DNA of 64,000 bases. Origin: Ipomoea triloba. Its lineage: Eukaryota > Streptophyta > Magnoliopsida > Solanales > Convolvulaceae. The notes beneath the pieces were generated by a model. That model did not search any database. It was not told where the DNA came from and saw only the letters and a list, made by a program, of their open reading frames with translations. Positions 10,156-20,441 of the stretch are shown here, piece by piece. A program made the position numbers and the translations under genes. How positions within the stretch are numbered: the first letter of the stretch is position 1; every line of letters begins with the position of its first letter. The DNA lies in assembly GCF_003576645.1 (NCBI RefSeq), contig NC_044925.1, positions 16,204,847 to 16,268,846 on the forward strand. The letters are read 5' to 3'.

Positions 10156-10771
10156 CCTGTCGAACCAAGTCCCTGCCCAACTACAAGCAATCTTCGAAGG
10201 TATGTCCATCCTCCTCTCCCGTGCTGATGATACCAACAAGGGGGAAAAGAAAGAGAAAAAGAAGGGGGAAACAACGGGCAAGAAAAGGGCAGCAAGTGAA
10301 CCAGCTGGACCACCTCCAAAAATACCGAGAATCATGAGCAAAGCAGTGGAGGATGCTAAACAGGCAGAAAACCTAAGGGTCCAGCGTACACTGGAAATGG
10401 AGAGAAGGAGAGAAGAGGACAGAGAAAGAAGAAGAAAAAGACAAGAACGACAGTCAGAAGAAGAAATGAAGATAGATCTTCTCATGACAAACTTTAAGTT
10501 TGGGAACAGAGAAGACACTGAACAAATTCTGACTCTGGAGATATTCAAGCTTCTGAAAATCACTGGGATATCTACACACAGCAATATGTCTCCAGAAGAA
10601 TGCATTGCCTGGTGGAAAGATGGAGTAATTAATGGTGAGTTCGTGGGGGAAGCCTACAGAAATTACAGGCATCTAGATGTCACAGATGAATACTTAAGCC
10701 TGATAAATCCGAAAGACCCCATCAAGACACGAGAAGCCATTAACAAGAAAAGGAAAGCCAACAAGAAGTAA
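10133..10771 (+). CDS. Envelope-like region, C-terminal part in a shifted frame (212 aa)
   Basis: It overlaps the end of the preceding ORF by 23 bp in the +1 frame. It contains a Lys-rich stretch, a long charged Arg/Glu coiled coil (about residues 72-112), and a more globular tail (MSPEECIAWWKDGVI, VGEAYRNYRHLD). A coiled coil near the C-terminus is known from Sirevirus envelope-like proteins. The frame change at about 10140 suggests a small indel in a once continuous ORF. Confidence 0.5.
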   Translation: MMKAILDDLSNQVPAQLQAIFEGMSILLSRADDTNKGEKKEKKKGETTGKKRAASEPAGPPPKIPRIMSKAVEDAKQAENLRVQRTLEMERRREEDRERRRKRQERQSEEEMKIDLLMTNFKFGNREDTEQILTLEIFKLLKITGISTHSNMSPEECIAWWKDGVINGEFVGEAYRNYRHLDVTDEYLSLINPKDPIKTREAINKKRKANKK

Positions 10772-11047
10772 GCTCTCATGGTCCAAACTCCATCTCATGT
10801 CAATGTATTGATATCTATGTTGTTCTTAGTCTTATTTCTTTCAATCCTGTCTACTAAACTCTACTTTGTAAACATTCCCTTCTTATAATCATATATATCT
10901 TTTGCTGGGGGTGTTGCGTGAGTTATATTATTCATAGTTTAGTAGAGTATGTTGTCAAACTTACCATATGCGCTGAAAAATGAAATCCTTGTTAATTCTT
11001 TCTATCAAATCAGCCATATAGAGTAAGTATAAGTGTTGGCATCATCA
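10772..11047. other. Non-coding 3' spacer of Sirevirus copy 1
   Basis: AT-rich, no ORF. Its last 30 bp (GTATAAGTGTTGGCATCATC) are identical in copy 2, where they follow the deletion joint directly. Confidence 0.6.
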
Positions 11048-11060
11048 AAAAGGGGGAAAT
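11048..11060 (+). promoter_or_regulatory. Polypurine tract, second-strand primer site of copy 1
   Basis: AAAAGGGGGAAAT lies directly before the LTR start TGTTAGG at 11061. The same tract precedes the copy 2 3' LTR. Confidence 0.9.
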
Positions 11061-11427
11061 TGTTAGGAACATCATGTAATAGGTTTTGATGATACCAACT
11101 GTTAAGTAGAAATCCCCAAGTCTCAATGCAATAGGCAAAAACGCTGTAAGTTCGACAAGTAAACCAAAAGCGAAAATACAACCGGGTAACTTTGAGCTCA
11201 ACTCGGAAAATATTTAAGCTTGAGGGAAATTTGTTTGAACATCTTAGAAGTCTCGTGTGTTGTAATCATATAGACAGATCAGAAGAAAGCATGGGACAAC
11301 ACTGGAGGAATAAGGGTGTGCGAGACATCAACTAAGTCTCGAGACATAAGCAGAGTTCGAGAGGTAGGACCTCTCGATACAGTTATCCAGTTCGAGACAT
11401 AAACAGAGTTCGAGAGATAGATCTCTC

Positions 11428-11553
11428 GATATTTGAGTTCGAGACATTAAGCAATCAAGATATCCTCTCGATATTTGAGTTCGAGACATTAAGCAATCAA
11501 GATATCAACCTGATATTTGAGTTCGAGACATTAAGCAATCAAGATATCAACCT
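11428..11553 (+). repeat. 42-bp tandem repeat, three copies, in the LTR of copy 1
   Basis: GATATTTGAGTTCGAGACAT recurs at 11428, 11470 and 11512. The corresponding part of the copy 2 LTR has one unit, so repeat number varies within the family. Confidence 0.88.
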
Positions 11554-11829
11554 TGGTCTCGATACACTAACAATTCTCCAACAAAGCTGAATAACGATCA
11601 TACTTAAAAGTTGAAGAAGAAGAATATCATGGAGATGGAATAATGAAGAGGTGCCGAACGTGAAGATTTCAAAATGGGCGGAAATGGATGACACGTCAGA
11701 TTTCCACCACAAACGGTCAAAAGGTGCACCAATGCTGAAGTGGTCTGATTCCCTACAAACAAGGAATAATGGGAATATAAAAAGAGTAACTTTTACCAAA
11801 AGACGAAAGTGGAGCATGGACTCAAGAAA

Positions 11830-11917
11830 NNNNNNNNNNNNNNNNNNNNNNNNNNNNNNNNNNNNNNNNNNNNNNNNNNNNNNNNNNNNNNNNNNNNNNN
11901 NNNNNNNNNNNNNNNNN
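11830..11917. other. Assembly gap (88 N)
   Basis: By alignment to the copy 2 LTR, 96 bases (16949-17044) belong here, so the gap estimate is close. Confidence 0.95.
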
Positions 11918-12747
11918 CATGGGAGACAAATTTCAAACGGAATAATTTTCCCTCCAACGGAATTATTCCTCTACTCTCATCTATAAGGACGTAACGACAC
12001 ACAATAGAAGAAAAGGTGAAAAAGAGAGAAAAAGGAGTTAAGAAGAAAAGAGGTTCAAAATTCTTAAGAAGTGTCTGTCTAAAACGTTCAAGTGCAAGTG
12101 CTCAACTTGGAATATCATCCTGATATTCAAAACAGCGAGAAAACACATCTTAGTGTTTCAAGAGAGTTACAAAGCTTAAACTGTTATACATCCAGAAGGT
12201 GACCGAAGCTGCTCTACATCGAAGTTGATTCAACGATAGCTTGTGGTCAGATTGGAGTCTGTTACATTCAACTGTGACAACCAAAAACACCTTGCTTTGG
12301 ATTAAGCAAGAGAGGTGGAGTAACCTGGCAGCTGTCCGAGTGAAAGAAACCTGAGGCTTGACGCGGGCTTGGTGATCAAAGGTCAAGTGCTCGAGAGGTG
12401 GAGTAGCTGGAAGCGGGGAGAAAGACCTTGGAGAGGCGGAGTAACCTGGGAGCTGTCTTGTGAAGATCCTGAGGCTTGACGTGGGCTTGGTGATCAAAGG
12501 TCAAGTGCTCGAGAGGTGGAGTAACAAGAAGCGGGGCGATAAACCTGAGGCTTGAGGCGGGCTTCGTGATCAAAGCTCAAGCGCTCGATATTGTACTAAA
12601 AAGGGAAGTTTTTAGTGCAATCCTTCCAGGGAGTTTCTGGAAGAAGAGTGGACGTAGGCGGGTTGGCCGAACCACTTAAAAATCTCTCTTGCATTTACTT
12701 ACTGTTTTTTATCTCTCGCTAACCTCTCGATTGCACTACATATAAAC

Positions 12748-13515
12748 NNNNNNNNNNNNNNNNNNNNNNNNNNNNNNNNNNNNNNNNNNNNNNNNNNNNN
12801 NNNNNNNNNNNNNNNNNNNNNNNNNNNNNNNNNNNNNNNNNNNNNNNNNNNNNNNNNNNNNNNNNNNNNNNNNNNNNNNNNNNNNNNNNNNNNNNNNNNN
12901 NNNNNNNNNNNNNNNNNNNNNNNNNNNNNNNNNNNNNNNNNNNNNNNNNNNNNNNNNNNNNNNNNNNNNNNNNNNNNNNNNNNNNNNNNNNNNNNNNNNN
13001 NNNNNNNNNNNNNNNNNNNNNNNNNNNNNNNNNNNNNNNNNNNNNNNNNNNNNNNNNNNNNNNNNNNNNNNNNNNNNNNNNNNNNNNNNNNNNNNNNNNN
13101 NNNNNNNNNNNNNNNNNNNNNNNNNNNNNNNNNNNNNNNNNNNNNNNNNNNNNNNNNNNNNNNNNNNNNNNNNNNNNNNNNNNNNNNNNNNNNNNNNNNN
13201 NNNNNNNNNNNNNNNNNNNNNNNNNNNNNNNNNNNNNNNNNNNNNNNNNNNNNNNNNNNNNNNNNNNNNNNNNNNNNNNNNNNNNNNNNNNNNNNNNNNN
13301 NNNNNNNNNNNNNNNNNNNNNNNNNNNNNNNNNNNNNNNNNNNNNNNNNNNNNNNNNNNNNNNNNNNNNNNNNNNNNNNNNNNNNNNNNNNNNNNNNNNN
13401 NNNNNNNNNNNNNNNNNNNNNNNNNNNNNNNNNNNNNNNNNNNNNNNNNNNNNNNNNNNNNNNNNNNNNNNNNNNNNNNNNNNNNNNNNNNNNNNNNNNN
13501 NNNNNNNNNNNNNNN
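12748..13515. other. Assembly gap (768 N), probably spurious
   Basis: The 42 bases before the gap and the 42 after it are the same sequence with one difference, and the copy 2 LTR has it once with nothing between. The true gap is probably zero. Confidence 0.9.
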
Positions 13516-13766
13516 TTTTTATCTCTCGCTAACCTCTCGATTGCACTGCATATAAACGCACTTCTCGAACTAACTCAAACTCGTGCTAACTAAAAGGGGA
13601 TAACATTTCCGCTGCGCATAAAACTTTGTCTTCACCTCGTGAGGTATCGAACCTAAACATCCTAAGTTCAATACACACGAGAGGTTGAAAAGATTTGCAA
13701 AATCTTATACAAGTCTATTCACCCCCCCCCCCTCTAGACTTGTACCCCATCCTCTTGGGACCAACA

Positions 13767-14227
13767 GGAACGACCTCAGAAGAAACATTTGGCGTTGCCG
13801 GCGCGGGGACGAAAGTACAGTCGCAGAACACGTCCCGAAAGGCCGCGATGTCTGGCAAAGTGCCATCAAGAGTGCCACGGTCCAGCATAGCATCGATCTC
13901 GTCAAGAAACTCCATGTAGTCAGGGTATGGAATCAGCTCCTCCGAGAAAACGGTGTTGAGGGATGGTGGCTCAAGTAGAGGTGAGACCCAATCACCTTCC
14001 TCCAGTTCAGGCGAAATGTCGATGGGCAGCAAAGGGTTATCGCCGGGAAGGATCTCACCAGACCTCAGACGCTCCTTCCGAGTAGACATTTGAGTTTTGG
14101 CGATGCGCTCAACTAGCCGGCGAGAGAAACAACGAGGGGCCGGTGTCGGAACCTTACACTTGGAGCTCAAAGGCCTTGGGAGGCAAGTTGCAAGGAGAAG
14201 TGGAGGAGTGAATGGAAGAACTGGCAC
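13767..14227 (-). pseudogene. Truncated antisense ORF, possibly the antisense ORF of a Tat/Retand-like Ty3 element
   Basis: Reading minus from 14227, about 154 codons are open up to the Sirevirus LTR end; any further codons are LTR sequence in another role. A possible internal start is at MSTRKERLRSG. The protein is acidic, with PELEEGDWVSPLLEPP, PDYMEFLDEIDAMLD and PDIAAFRDVF. I do not recognise the family. Tat-lineage Ty3 elements carry an antisense ORF just before the 3' LTR, and a candidate LTR follows at 14984, which is the reason for the suggestion. A host gene exon cut by the insertion is the alternative. Confidence 0.35.
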
Positions 14228-14983
14228 TATTTATAAGAAAAGATTTTACCTTGAAAAGGACAAGTGGGAGTCGCACTCGAGTAGTTGCAATTTATCTAAT
14301 AGTAACAATGTCGGAGTCCCGCTGATCAACAAAGATTGGGATCAAAGAGCATTAAATGCGAAGGATTTGATTGATGGGACCGTAAGGAGATAAGGACAAG
14401 GCTGAAGCTTGAACCAGTACGAGCGACGACCTTTTCATGAGGAACCCAGTCACAACTACTTTTCTGAGTCGTACTTTGTGTAACTCGGGAAAGTGAGGGA
14501 TTTGGGGGGGGGGGAGTAAAAAACTTTCTTAGAATAAAGGCGAGCTTGAGACGATGCAAGTGTACAAAAGATGGGACGGAAATGGAGGACGAGCTAGCGG
14601 TACTTTCCCAAGTCGTACTTCATGTAACTCATGAAAATGAGGGATTAGATGATGGGTGATAGGCTAAAGCTCGGTACTAGGGGCTCAGAGGGACGACCAA
14701 TGTTGAGAAAGAGAGAGCTCGGAACAAGGAGACGGGATGATTGATATTGAGAGAGAGAGAGGGCTTGGGCGAAGGAATAATGGCACTGAGAAGCACGATC
14801 AAAGGAAGAGTTTGATAATCAAAAGAATATTCTTTGTGGTTCCTTAGGTGACAAGGCAGCTGAAGATCTTAGACTAAGAGTGATTGAACATAACATCGAA
14901 GCGACTAATTACGGTGGATGAGAGGTCGGGCTAGAGAAGTAAGAAGAAAACGAGTCGGACCAGACCGACCTTAAGGGGGCCGG
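14228..14983. other. Non-coding DNA with a diverged direct repeat
   Basis: A 43-bp block at 14460-14502 (AGTCGTACTTTGTGTAACTC) recurs at 14605-14648, 146 bp later. No coding is seen. Purine-rich DNA and AAGGGGGCCGG just before 14984 resemble a polypurine tract. Confidence 0.5.
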
Positions 14984-15368
14984 TGTAAGGAAGGCGGTGC
15001 AAGAAGGACGAGGCAAGACAGGCGGTCATGGGAGTTTCCTAAAGAGTTTGGCAACGGAAGGCGAGAGATACAGAAGGAAGGTCGAGATAGATTAGGAAAG
15101 TACCTAAATGTAATAAGGAAAGAGTTCACAAGGTAATTTAGAAGTTTCCTAAGGGAAAAATCTTCCATAGTTTGTATAAATGGGGGATCTAGGTCTCAAG
15201 GGAAGAAACGAGCAATCTAGAGCACACTTAGAAGCAACTCATTGTACTCAAAGGAAATTCATAATCCAAAGAGGGCCGAAAGGTTACTTTATTTTTCCGA
15301 TAGTGTTAGTCGATTTTCTGGTGGTGTTGGCCTGCCGTTCTACTATTCCGTGGGAGATAAAATGAACA
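14984..15368 (+). repeat. Candidate short LTR of a Ty3/gypsy (Tat-like) element
   Basis: It starts TGTAAGGAAGG right after a purine tract, has a TATA-like TATAAATGGGGGA near 15175, and ends AATGAACA. A downstream TSD cannot be tested because the left partner is missing. Promoter-like layout and TG...CA ends support an LTR; lineage is inference. Confidence 0.4.
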
Positions 15369-15504
15369 GAGGCGATATTGAATTTTTAAAGTACTTATGA
15401 ACAGATACTACATTGTAATTAATAGAGTCAGTAGTATTAAAAAAACATGCATATTGTATTTTTATTTATAACAGAAGGGGGGGCACCCATAGTTGTCTTA
15501 CATT

Positions 15505-15695
15505 TTAATTGTTGTACATGCAACGCCAAAAAGGCAAACGAATACGGTCATCCTCGAGCAGGCCAAACACCTCCACCGGAGGGGTAGACAATACGTGCAA
15601 ACCTCTGGGGAGTCTGAATGATAACTTTGCAAGGGCATCAGCCACTTGATTTTGTTCACGCGGAATAGCTTTTAATTGCCATACTTCGAAGTTAC
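15505..15695 (-). pseudogene. RNase H-like (RVT_3) pseudogene, C-terminal piece
   Basis: The minus strand encodes VWQLKAIPREQNQVADALAK followed by about 40 residues. REQNxVADALAKL is the C-terminal signature of plant RNase H-like (RVT_3) domains found at the end of LINE-like reverse transcriptases and in stand-alone proteins. The frame continues across the solo LTR at 15696-27471: removing it with one GTTAC copy joins to 27472-27693. See that entry. Confidence 0.65.
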
Positions 15696-16257
15696 TGTAA
15701 CACCCCGTAAATTTGTTCAAGCCTCGAGACCGGTAATTATTTCCACCGGGCGATTTATTTGATTTAATTGGGCTTAGTCTTTCCAATTGATACATATATA
15801 TTTCTTATTCCGGAATTTATTATTTATTCTAAAAGTCCAATTCTTGATTTAATTCTTGTAAGGGATTTATTCTAATTTGGATCCTTATAATTCTTATAAG
15901 TAAGAGTATTTTTATAATGGCCCAATTCCTTATGCTAGTATATATATATTGTCTCTAAGACATTTAATTCCTAATATTATGGGCTTTCTCCTTATTCTAT
16001 GTATTCATTTATTTAAGAGATGAATCATTTGTCCCAATAATTAATCTTGTACATAGCATTGTTATATATAAAGAGTTAAGCCCATTCCTTATTAAATCTT
16101 CCACCCTAATATGTACATATATGTATATATGTATTATGATATATATTCAAGACTTAGCATTATCTAGAGATTTCACTCTCTCTCTTCCCCTACTCATTCT
16201 TCACGCCATTTTCATCCTCTTCTCCTTCAAAGATTGGTCTTCATTTCATCTTCAATA

Positions 16258-18079
16258 TGTTAGGAACATCATGTAATAGGTTTTGATGATACCAACTGTT
16301 AAGTAGAAATCCCCAAGTCTCAATGCATAGGCAAAAACGCTGTAAGTTCGACAAGTAAACCAAAAGCGAAAATACAACCGGGTAACTTTGAGCTCAACTC
16401 GGAAAATATTTAAGCTTGAGGGAAGTTTTTAGTGCAATCCTGAGGCTTGACGCGGGCTTGGTGATCAAAGGTCAAGAGAAGAAAGCATGGGACAACACTG
16501 GAGGAATAAGGGTCTGCGAGACATCAACTAAGTCTCGAGACATAAGCAGAGTTCGAGAGGTAGGACCTCTCGATACAGTTATCCAGTTCGAGACATAAAC
16601 AGAGTTCGAGAGATAGACCTCTCGATATTTGAGTTCGAGACATTAAGCAATCAAGATATCAACCTTGGTCTCGATACACTAACAATTCTCCAACAAAGCT
16701 GAATGACGGTCAGGAAGCATACTTAAAGTTTGGAAAAGAAGAATATCATGGAGATAGAATAATGAAGAGGTGCCGAACGTGAAGATTTCAAAATGGGCGG
16801 AAATGGATGACACGTCAGATTTCCACCACAAACGGTCAAAAGGTGCACCAATGCTGAAGTGGTCTGATTCCCTACAATCAAGGAATAATGGGAATATAAA
16901 AAGAGTAACTTTTACCAAAAGACAGAATTGGAGCATGGACTCAAGAAAAGTGAACTATGGAATATTCACTACTAGACAAAGAGGTTCAAGTTACAAGATC
17001 ACCACTCCATGAAATATGCTGAAAATACGCAAGACCCATGATCAGCATGGGAGACAAATTTCAAACGGAATAATTTTCCCTCCAACGGAATTATTCCTCT
17101 ACTCTCATATATAAGGACGTAACGACACAGAAGAAAAGAGGGGTGAAAAAGAGAGAAAAAGGAGTTAAAAAGAAAAGAGGTTCTAAATTCTTAAGAAGTG
17201 TCTGTCTAAAACGTTCAAGTGCAAGTGCTCAACTTGGAATATCATCCTGATATTCAAAACAGCGAGAAAACACATCTTAGTGTTTCAAGAGAGTTACAAA
17301 GCTTAAACTGTTATACATCCAGAAGGTGACCGAAGCTGCTCTACATCGAAGTTGATTCAACGATAGCTTGTGGTCAGATTGGAGTCTGTTACATTCAACT
17401 GTGACAACCAAAAACACCTTGCTTTGGATTAAGCAAGAGAGGTGGAGTAACCTGGCAGCTGTCCGAGTGAAAGAAACCTGAGGCTTGACGCGGGCTTGGT
17501 GATCAAAGGTCAAGTGCTCGAGAGGGGGAGTAGCTGGAAGCGGGGAGAAAGACCTTGGAGAGGCGGAGTAACCTGGGAGCTGTCTTGTGAAGATCCTGAG
17601 GCTTGACGCGGGCTTGGTGATCAAAGGTCAAGTGCTCGAGAGGTGGAGTAACAAGAAGCGGGGCGAAAAACCTGAGGCTTGAGGCGGGCTTCGTGATCAA
17701 AGCTCAAGCGCTCGATATTGTACTAAAAAGGGAAGTTTTTAGTGCAATCCTTCCAGGGAGTTTCTGGAAGAAGAGTGGACGTAGGCGGGTTGGCCGAACC
17801 ACTTAAAAATCTCTCTTGCATTTACTTACTGTTTTTTATCTCTCGCTAACCTCTCGATTGCACTGCATATAAACGCACTTCTCGAACTAACTCAAACTCG
17901 TGCTAACTAAAAGGGGATAACATTTCCGCTGCGCATAAAACTTTGTCTTCACCTCGTGAGGTATCGTACCTAAACATCCTAAGTTCAATACACACGAGAG
18001 GTTGAAAAGATTTGCAAAATCTTATACAAGTCTATTCACCCCCCCTCTAGACTTGTACCCCATCCCCTTGGGACCAACA
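16258..18079 (+). repeat. 5' LTR of Sirevirus copy 2 (1822 bp, complete)
   Basis: TGTTAGG...CCAACA. Likely core promoter CATATATAAGG at 17107. CGGAATAAT / ATTATTCC inverted repeat near 17066. Three diverged CCTGAGGCTTGA repeat units start at about 17476, 17596 and 17669. Bases 16421-16476 are replaced relative to the other two LTRs by a piece of that repeat region. At least ten TCGAGA/TCTCGA hexamers are present. Confidence 0.95.
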
Positions 18080-18081
18080 AT

Positions 18082-18093
18082 TGGTATCAGAGC
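18082..18093 (+). promoter_or_regulatory. Primer-binding site for initiator tRNA-Met, copy 2
   Basis: TGGTATCAGAGC, complementary to the 3' end of plant initiator methionine tRNA, lies two bases after the LTR end, as usual for Ty1/copia. A 105-bp leader with an A run (18180-18193) leads to the gag ATG. Confidence 0.93.
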
Positions 18094-18198
18094 AAGTTCT
18101 CTGATCGATATAAACCTTTGTTTATATTGCCTAGAGATCCTTCTTTGAAAAGTCTTTTGAAAATATTTTCAAAGCACGGAAAAAAAAAAAAAATTTAA

Positions 18199-20436
18199 AT
18201 GGACAGCATGTTGTCGAGACATCTTCTCTTTGATCTTAGCAGGTTTGATGACTGGAAAACACGCATGCTTGCGTATCTATCAGCCCTCCATGATGAGATG
18301 GCCGAAGTTATAACATCTGGACCAGTCAAGATCATGATGGTAAACACGACTGCTGAGCAAACCAGAGATACACCAAAGTATGTCCCCAAACCTAGGGAAG
18401 AATGGACAAGTGATGATAGGAAGAGAAACAACTTGGACAACATTGCCAAGGATATTCTCTTCAGAGCTATAGACGAAACCATCTTTCCAAAAGTAAGAAG
18501 GTGCAAAACGGCGAAAGAGGTATGGGATACTTTGATGTTGATTGGTGAAGGTGACGAACAGGAGAAGGAGAACAAGCTCACCGTGGCCATGAAAAAGTTC
18601 GAGGACTTCAAGATGAAGCCAGGAGAGAGCATCGACAGCATGGAATCTCGTTTCATGAAGCTATCAATAGAGATCAGTGATCTCGAGAAGGAGATTCCAC
18701 AAAAGGAGCTAAACCTGAAGGTCTTACGAGGCCTTACCAAGGAGTGGGATATGAAGGTGATCACAATGCGTGATCACAGGGATTTGAAGAACACCACAAC
18801 CGACCAACTATTCAGAGATCTCAAAGCCTTCGAATTTGAGATGTTTCCAAGAGATGAGGATGTGGTGGACAGACGGAATGTGGCACTGGTTGCGGACCAA
18901 CCAACCACCTCCTCAAGGTCAGATCCTAATCCCACTGATTTTTTATCTGATGAACAGTTTGCTTTCTTCATAAGAAAATTCAGGAAATTTATGAAGAAGA
19001 CACCGGAAAGCAATACAAGTTCACCTTCCTCCTCAAGAAGGAAAAATGAAAAATACACATCCAGAGGAATGGAGGAAGAAGATCAAGGTCTATGATACAA
19101 CTGTAGGAGACCGGGGCACTTCAAGGCTGACTGTCCTTACCCTAAGGTAAGCAAGTATCAAGGCCTAGAATGTAGGAACTCCAGGAGAAAGGAGGAACCT
19201 AAAGAGAAGCCAGCACAAAGTGGCTTCAAGGGAGATACAAAGAAACATCTGCGCAGAAAGGCGCTTGTTGCTGAGGAACTCGAGAGAACAATCGAGGAGT
19301 CCGAGACGTCGAGCTCCAGTGAAAGCAGCAGCAGCTCAGAGGATGAGAGGGGGCTCATCTGCTTATACACCGAGGAAGAAGAGAATCAATGCCTAATGGC
19401 CATTGAAAATGAGGTAACCTCTACTTCCACATCTCGCTGCTCTACTTCTACCTCTCGTTGTTCTTCTTTCAGAAGCGATGAAGATCCCTTTGAGATGCTT
19501 GAAACATTTAAAAGGGATCTCGCAGTCGCTAATAGCACTCATGCCAAAATCAGGGAGGAAAACAGCAAGCTAACTGCTGAAAGAGATATGCTTAAGAACG
19601 TCTCGAAAGAGAATTCGGAGCTAACTCTCAAAGTAAGTGAGTTAGAAGCTAAAATAATCCAACTAACTGAAGAGTGCAAAACTCGAGAGATCACAGAAAA
19701 TGATCTTAGAAAGGTTATAGCATCATACTCTAATTCCTCCAAAGCTATGGAGAAAATGGTGAATGATCACAGACCTACAAGTGATAGAACCGGTCTATGG
19801 TTCCATCGAGACCATCTCTCGAGAAATAAACAGACCAATGGTTTGGGAACTTCAAGAAATGGAGGATCTCAACCCAAACCAAATAAAGGTCATAAAGGAC
19901 CAGCAGAAAAGACCAGGGTAGCTATTCATAAACCGTCCCTATACACCAGCAATGGAAAGTATAGGAAAGCTACGAAGAATGGCCGGGTAAACAATATCGA
20001 GAGATCACCTCGCTATCTCTCGCAAGGCCATTCCAAGTACAAAAAGAGCTACATTCCATATAATGCGCCTCAAGGCAAATATGGAAGGTCTGAGATCCAC
20101 ATAGTTAGGAACTCAAGGATGGAGAAAGGCAGACTCTATCCATCTAGTGAGGATTGGTCATCGAATCACAATGTCTGGAAGAAACCTCACTTTCAGCTAT
20201 TTCACATGACCAAACAGCGTATGAAAGGCATGGTGCATAAGCCGGTCGAAAAGTCTCTACCTAAGTTGATTTATGCACCAAAGAGGCCTAAAACCTTTGC
20301 TAGCATTCCTTATGATTATCAAACGTACAATGGCTACATTGCGCCTAGGCCTGGAATAATGGGCACAAGGTATAAATGGATGCCTAAACTCACTAACCCA
20401 CCAGGACCCAAAGTTTGGGTACCTAAACTTGCTTAA
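18199..20436 (+). pseudogene. gag: Sirevirus copy 2 gag, nonsense mutation in the zinc knuckle
   Basis: Nearly identical to copy 1 gag but with a single copy of the 85-codon unit. The first zinc-knuckle cysteine codon TGC is TGA at 19093-19095, so a 298-residue product would stop just before the knuckle. Downstream the frame is intact to TAA 20434-20436, and the knuckle glycine lost in copy 1 is present here (RRPGHF). The coiled coil and basic tail are as in copy 1. One substitution separates it from a full-length Gag. Confidence 0.92.
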
Positions 20437-20441
20437 TTGCC

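Larger units (their letters stand above)
1..13766 (+). mobile_element. Sirevirus-type Ty1/copia retrotransposon, copy 1 (5' LTR outside window)
   Basis: The order gag, protease-integrase-RT-RNase H, spacer, envelope-like ORFs, polypurine tract and LTR is that of the Sirevirus (SIRE/Maximus) lineage of Ty1/copia. The window begins exactly at the gag start codon, so the 5' LTR and primer-binding site are not visible. The 3' LTR ends in CCAACA at 13766 and is followed by unrelated DNA starting GGAAC, the expected but untestable 5-bp target duplication. Two copies of the same family lie further right (16258-25484 and 57553-64000). This is the only copy with an unbroken pol and the only one in which an envelope-like region is visible. 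Confidence 0.93.
11061..13766 (+). repeat. 3' LTR of Sirevirus copy 1, with two assembly gaps
   Basis: It starts TGTTAGGAACATC and ends GGGACCAACA, colinear with the complete copy 2 5' LTR (16258-18079, 1822 bp). Gaps occupy 11830-11917 and 12748-13515; removing both leaves about 1.85 kb, close to the expected length. It contains a three-copy 42-bp repeat, a TATA-like CTATAAGG near 11980, and diverged repeats of CCTGAGGCTTGA (about 12348, 12468, 12548). Confidence 0.92.

Noticed and set aside
15423..15447. AGAGTCAGTAGT followed by A residues, like the SINE tail
   Set aside because: Only about 14 matching bases; no boxes or duplication.
18195..18764. Minus-strand ORF of 189 codons opposite gag (similar ones opposite all three gag copies and pol)
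   Set aside because: Complement of strongly supported gag and pol codons; composition is that of an antisense shadow.
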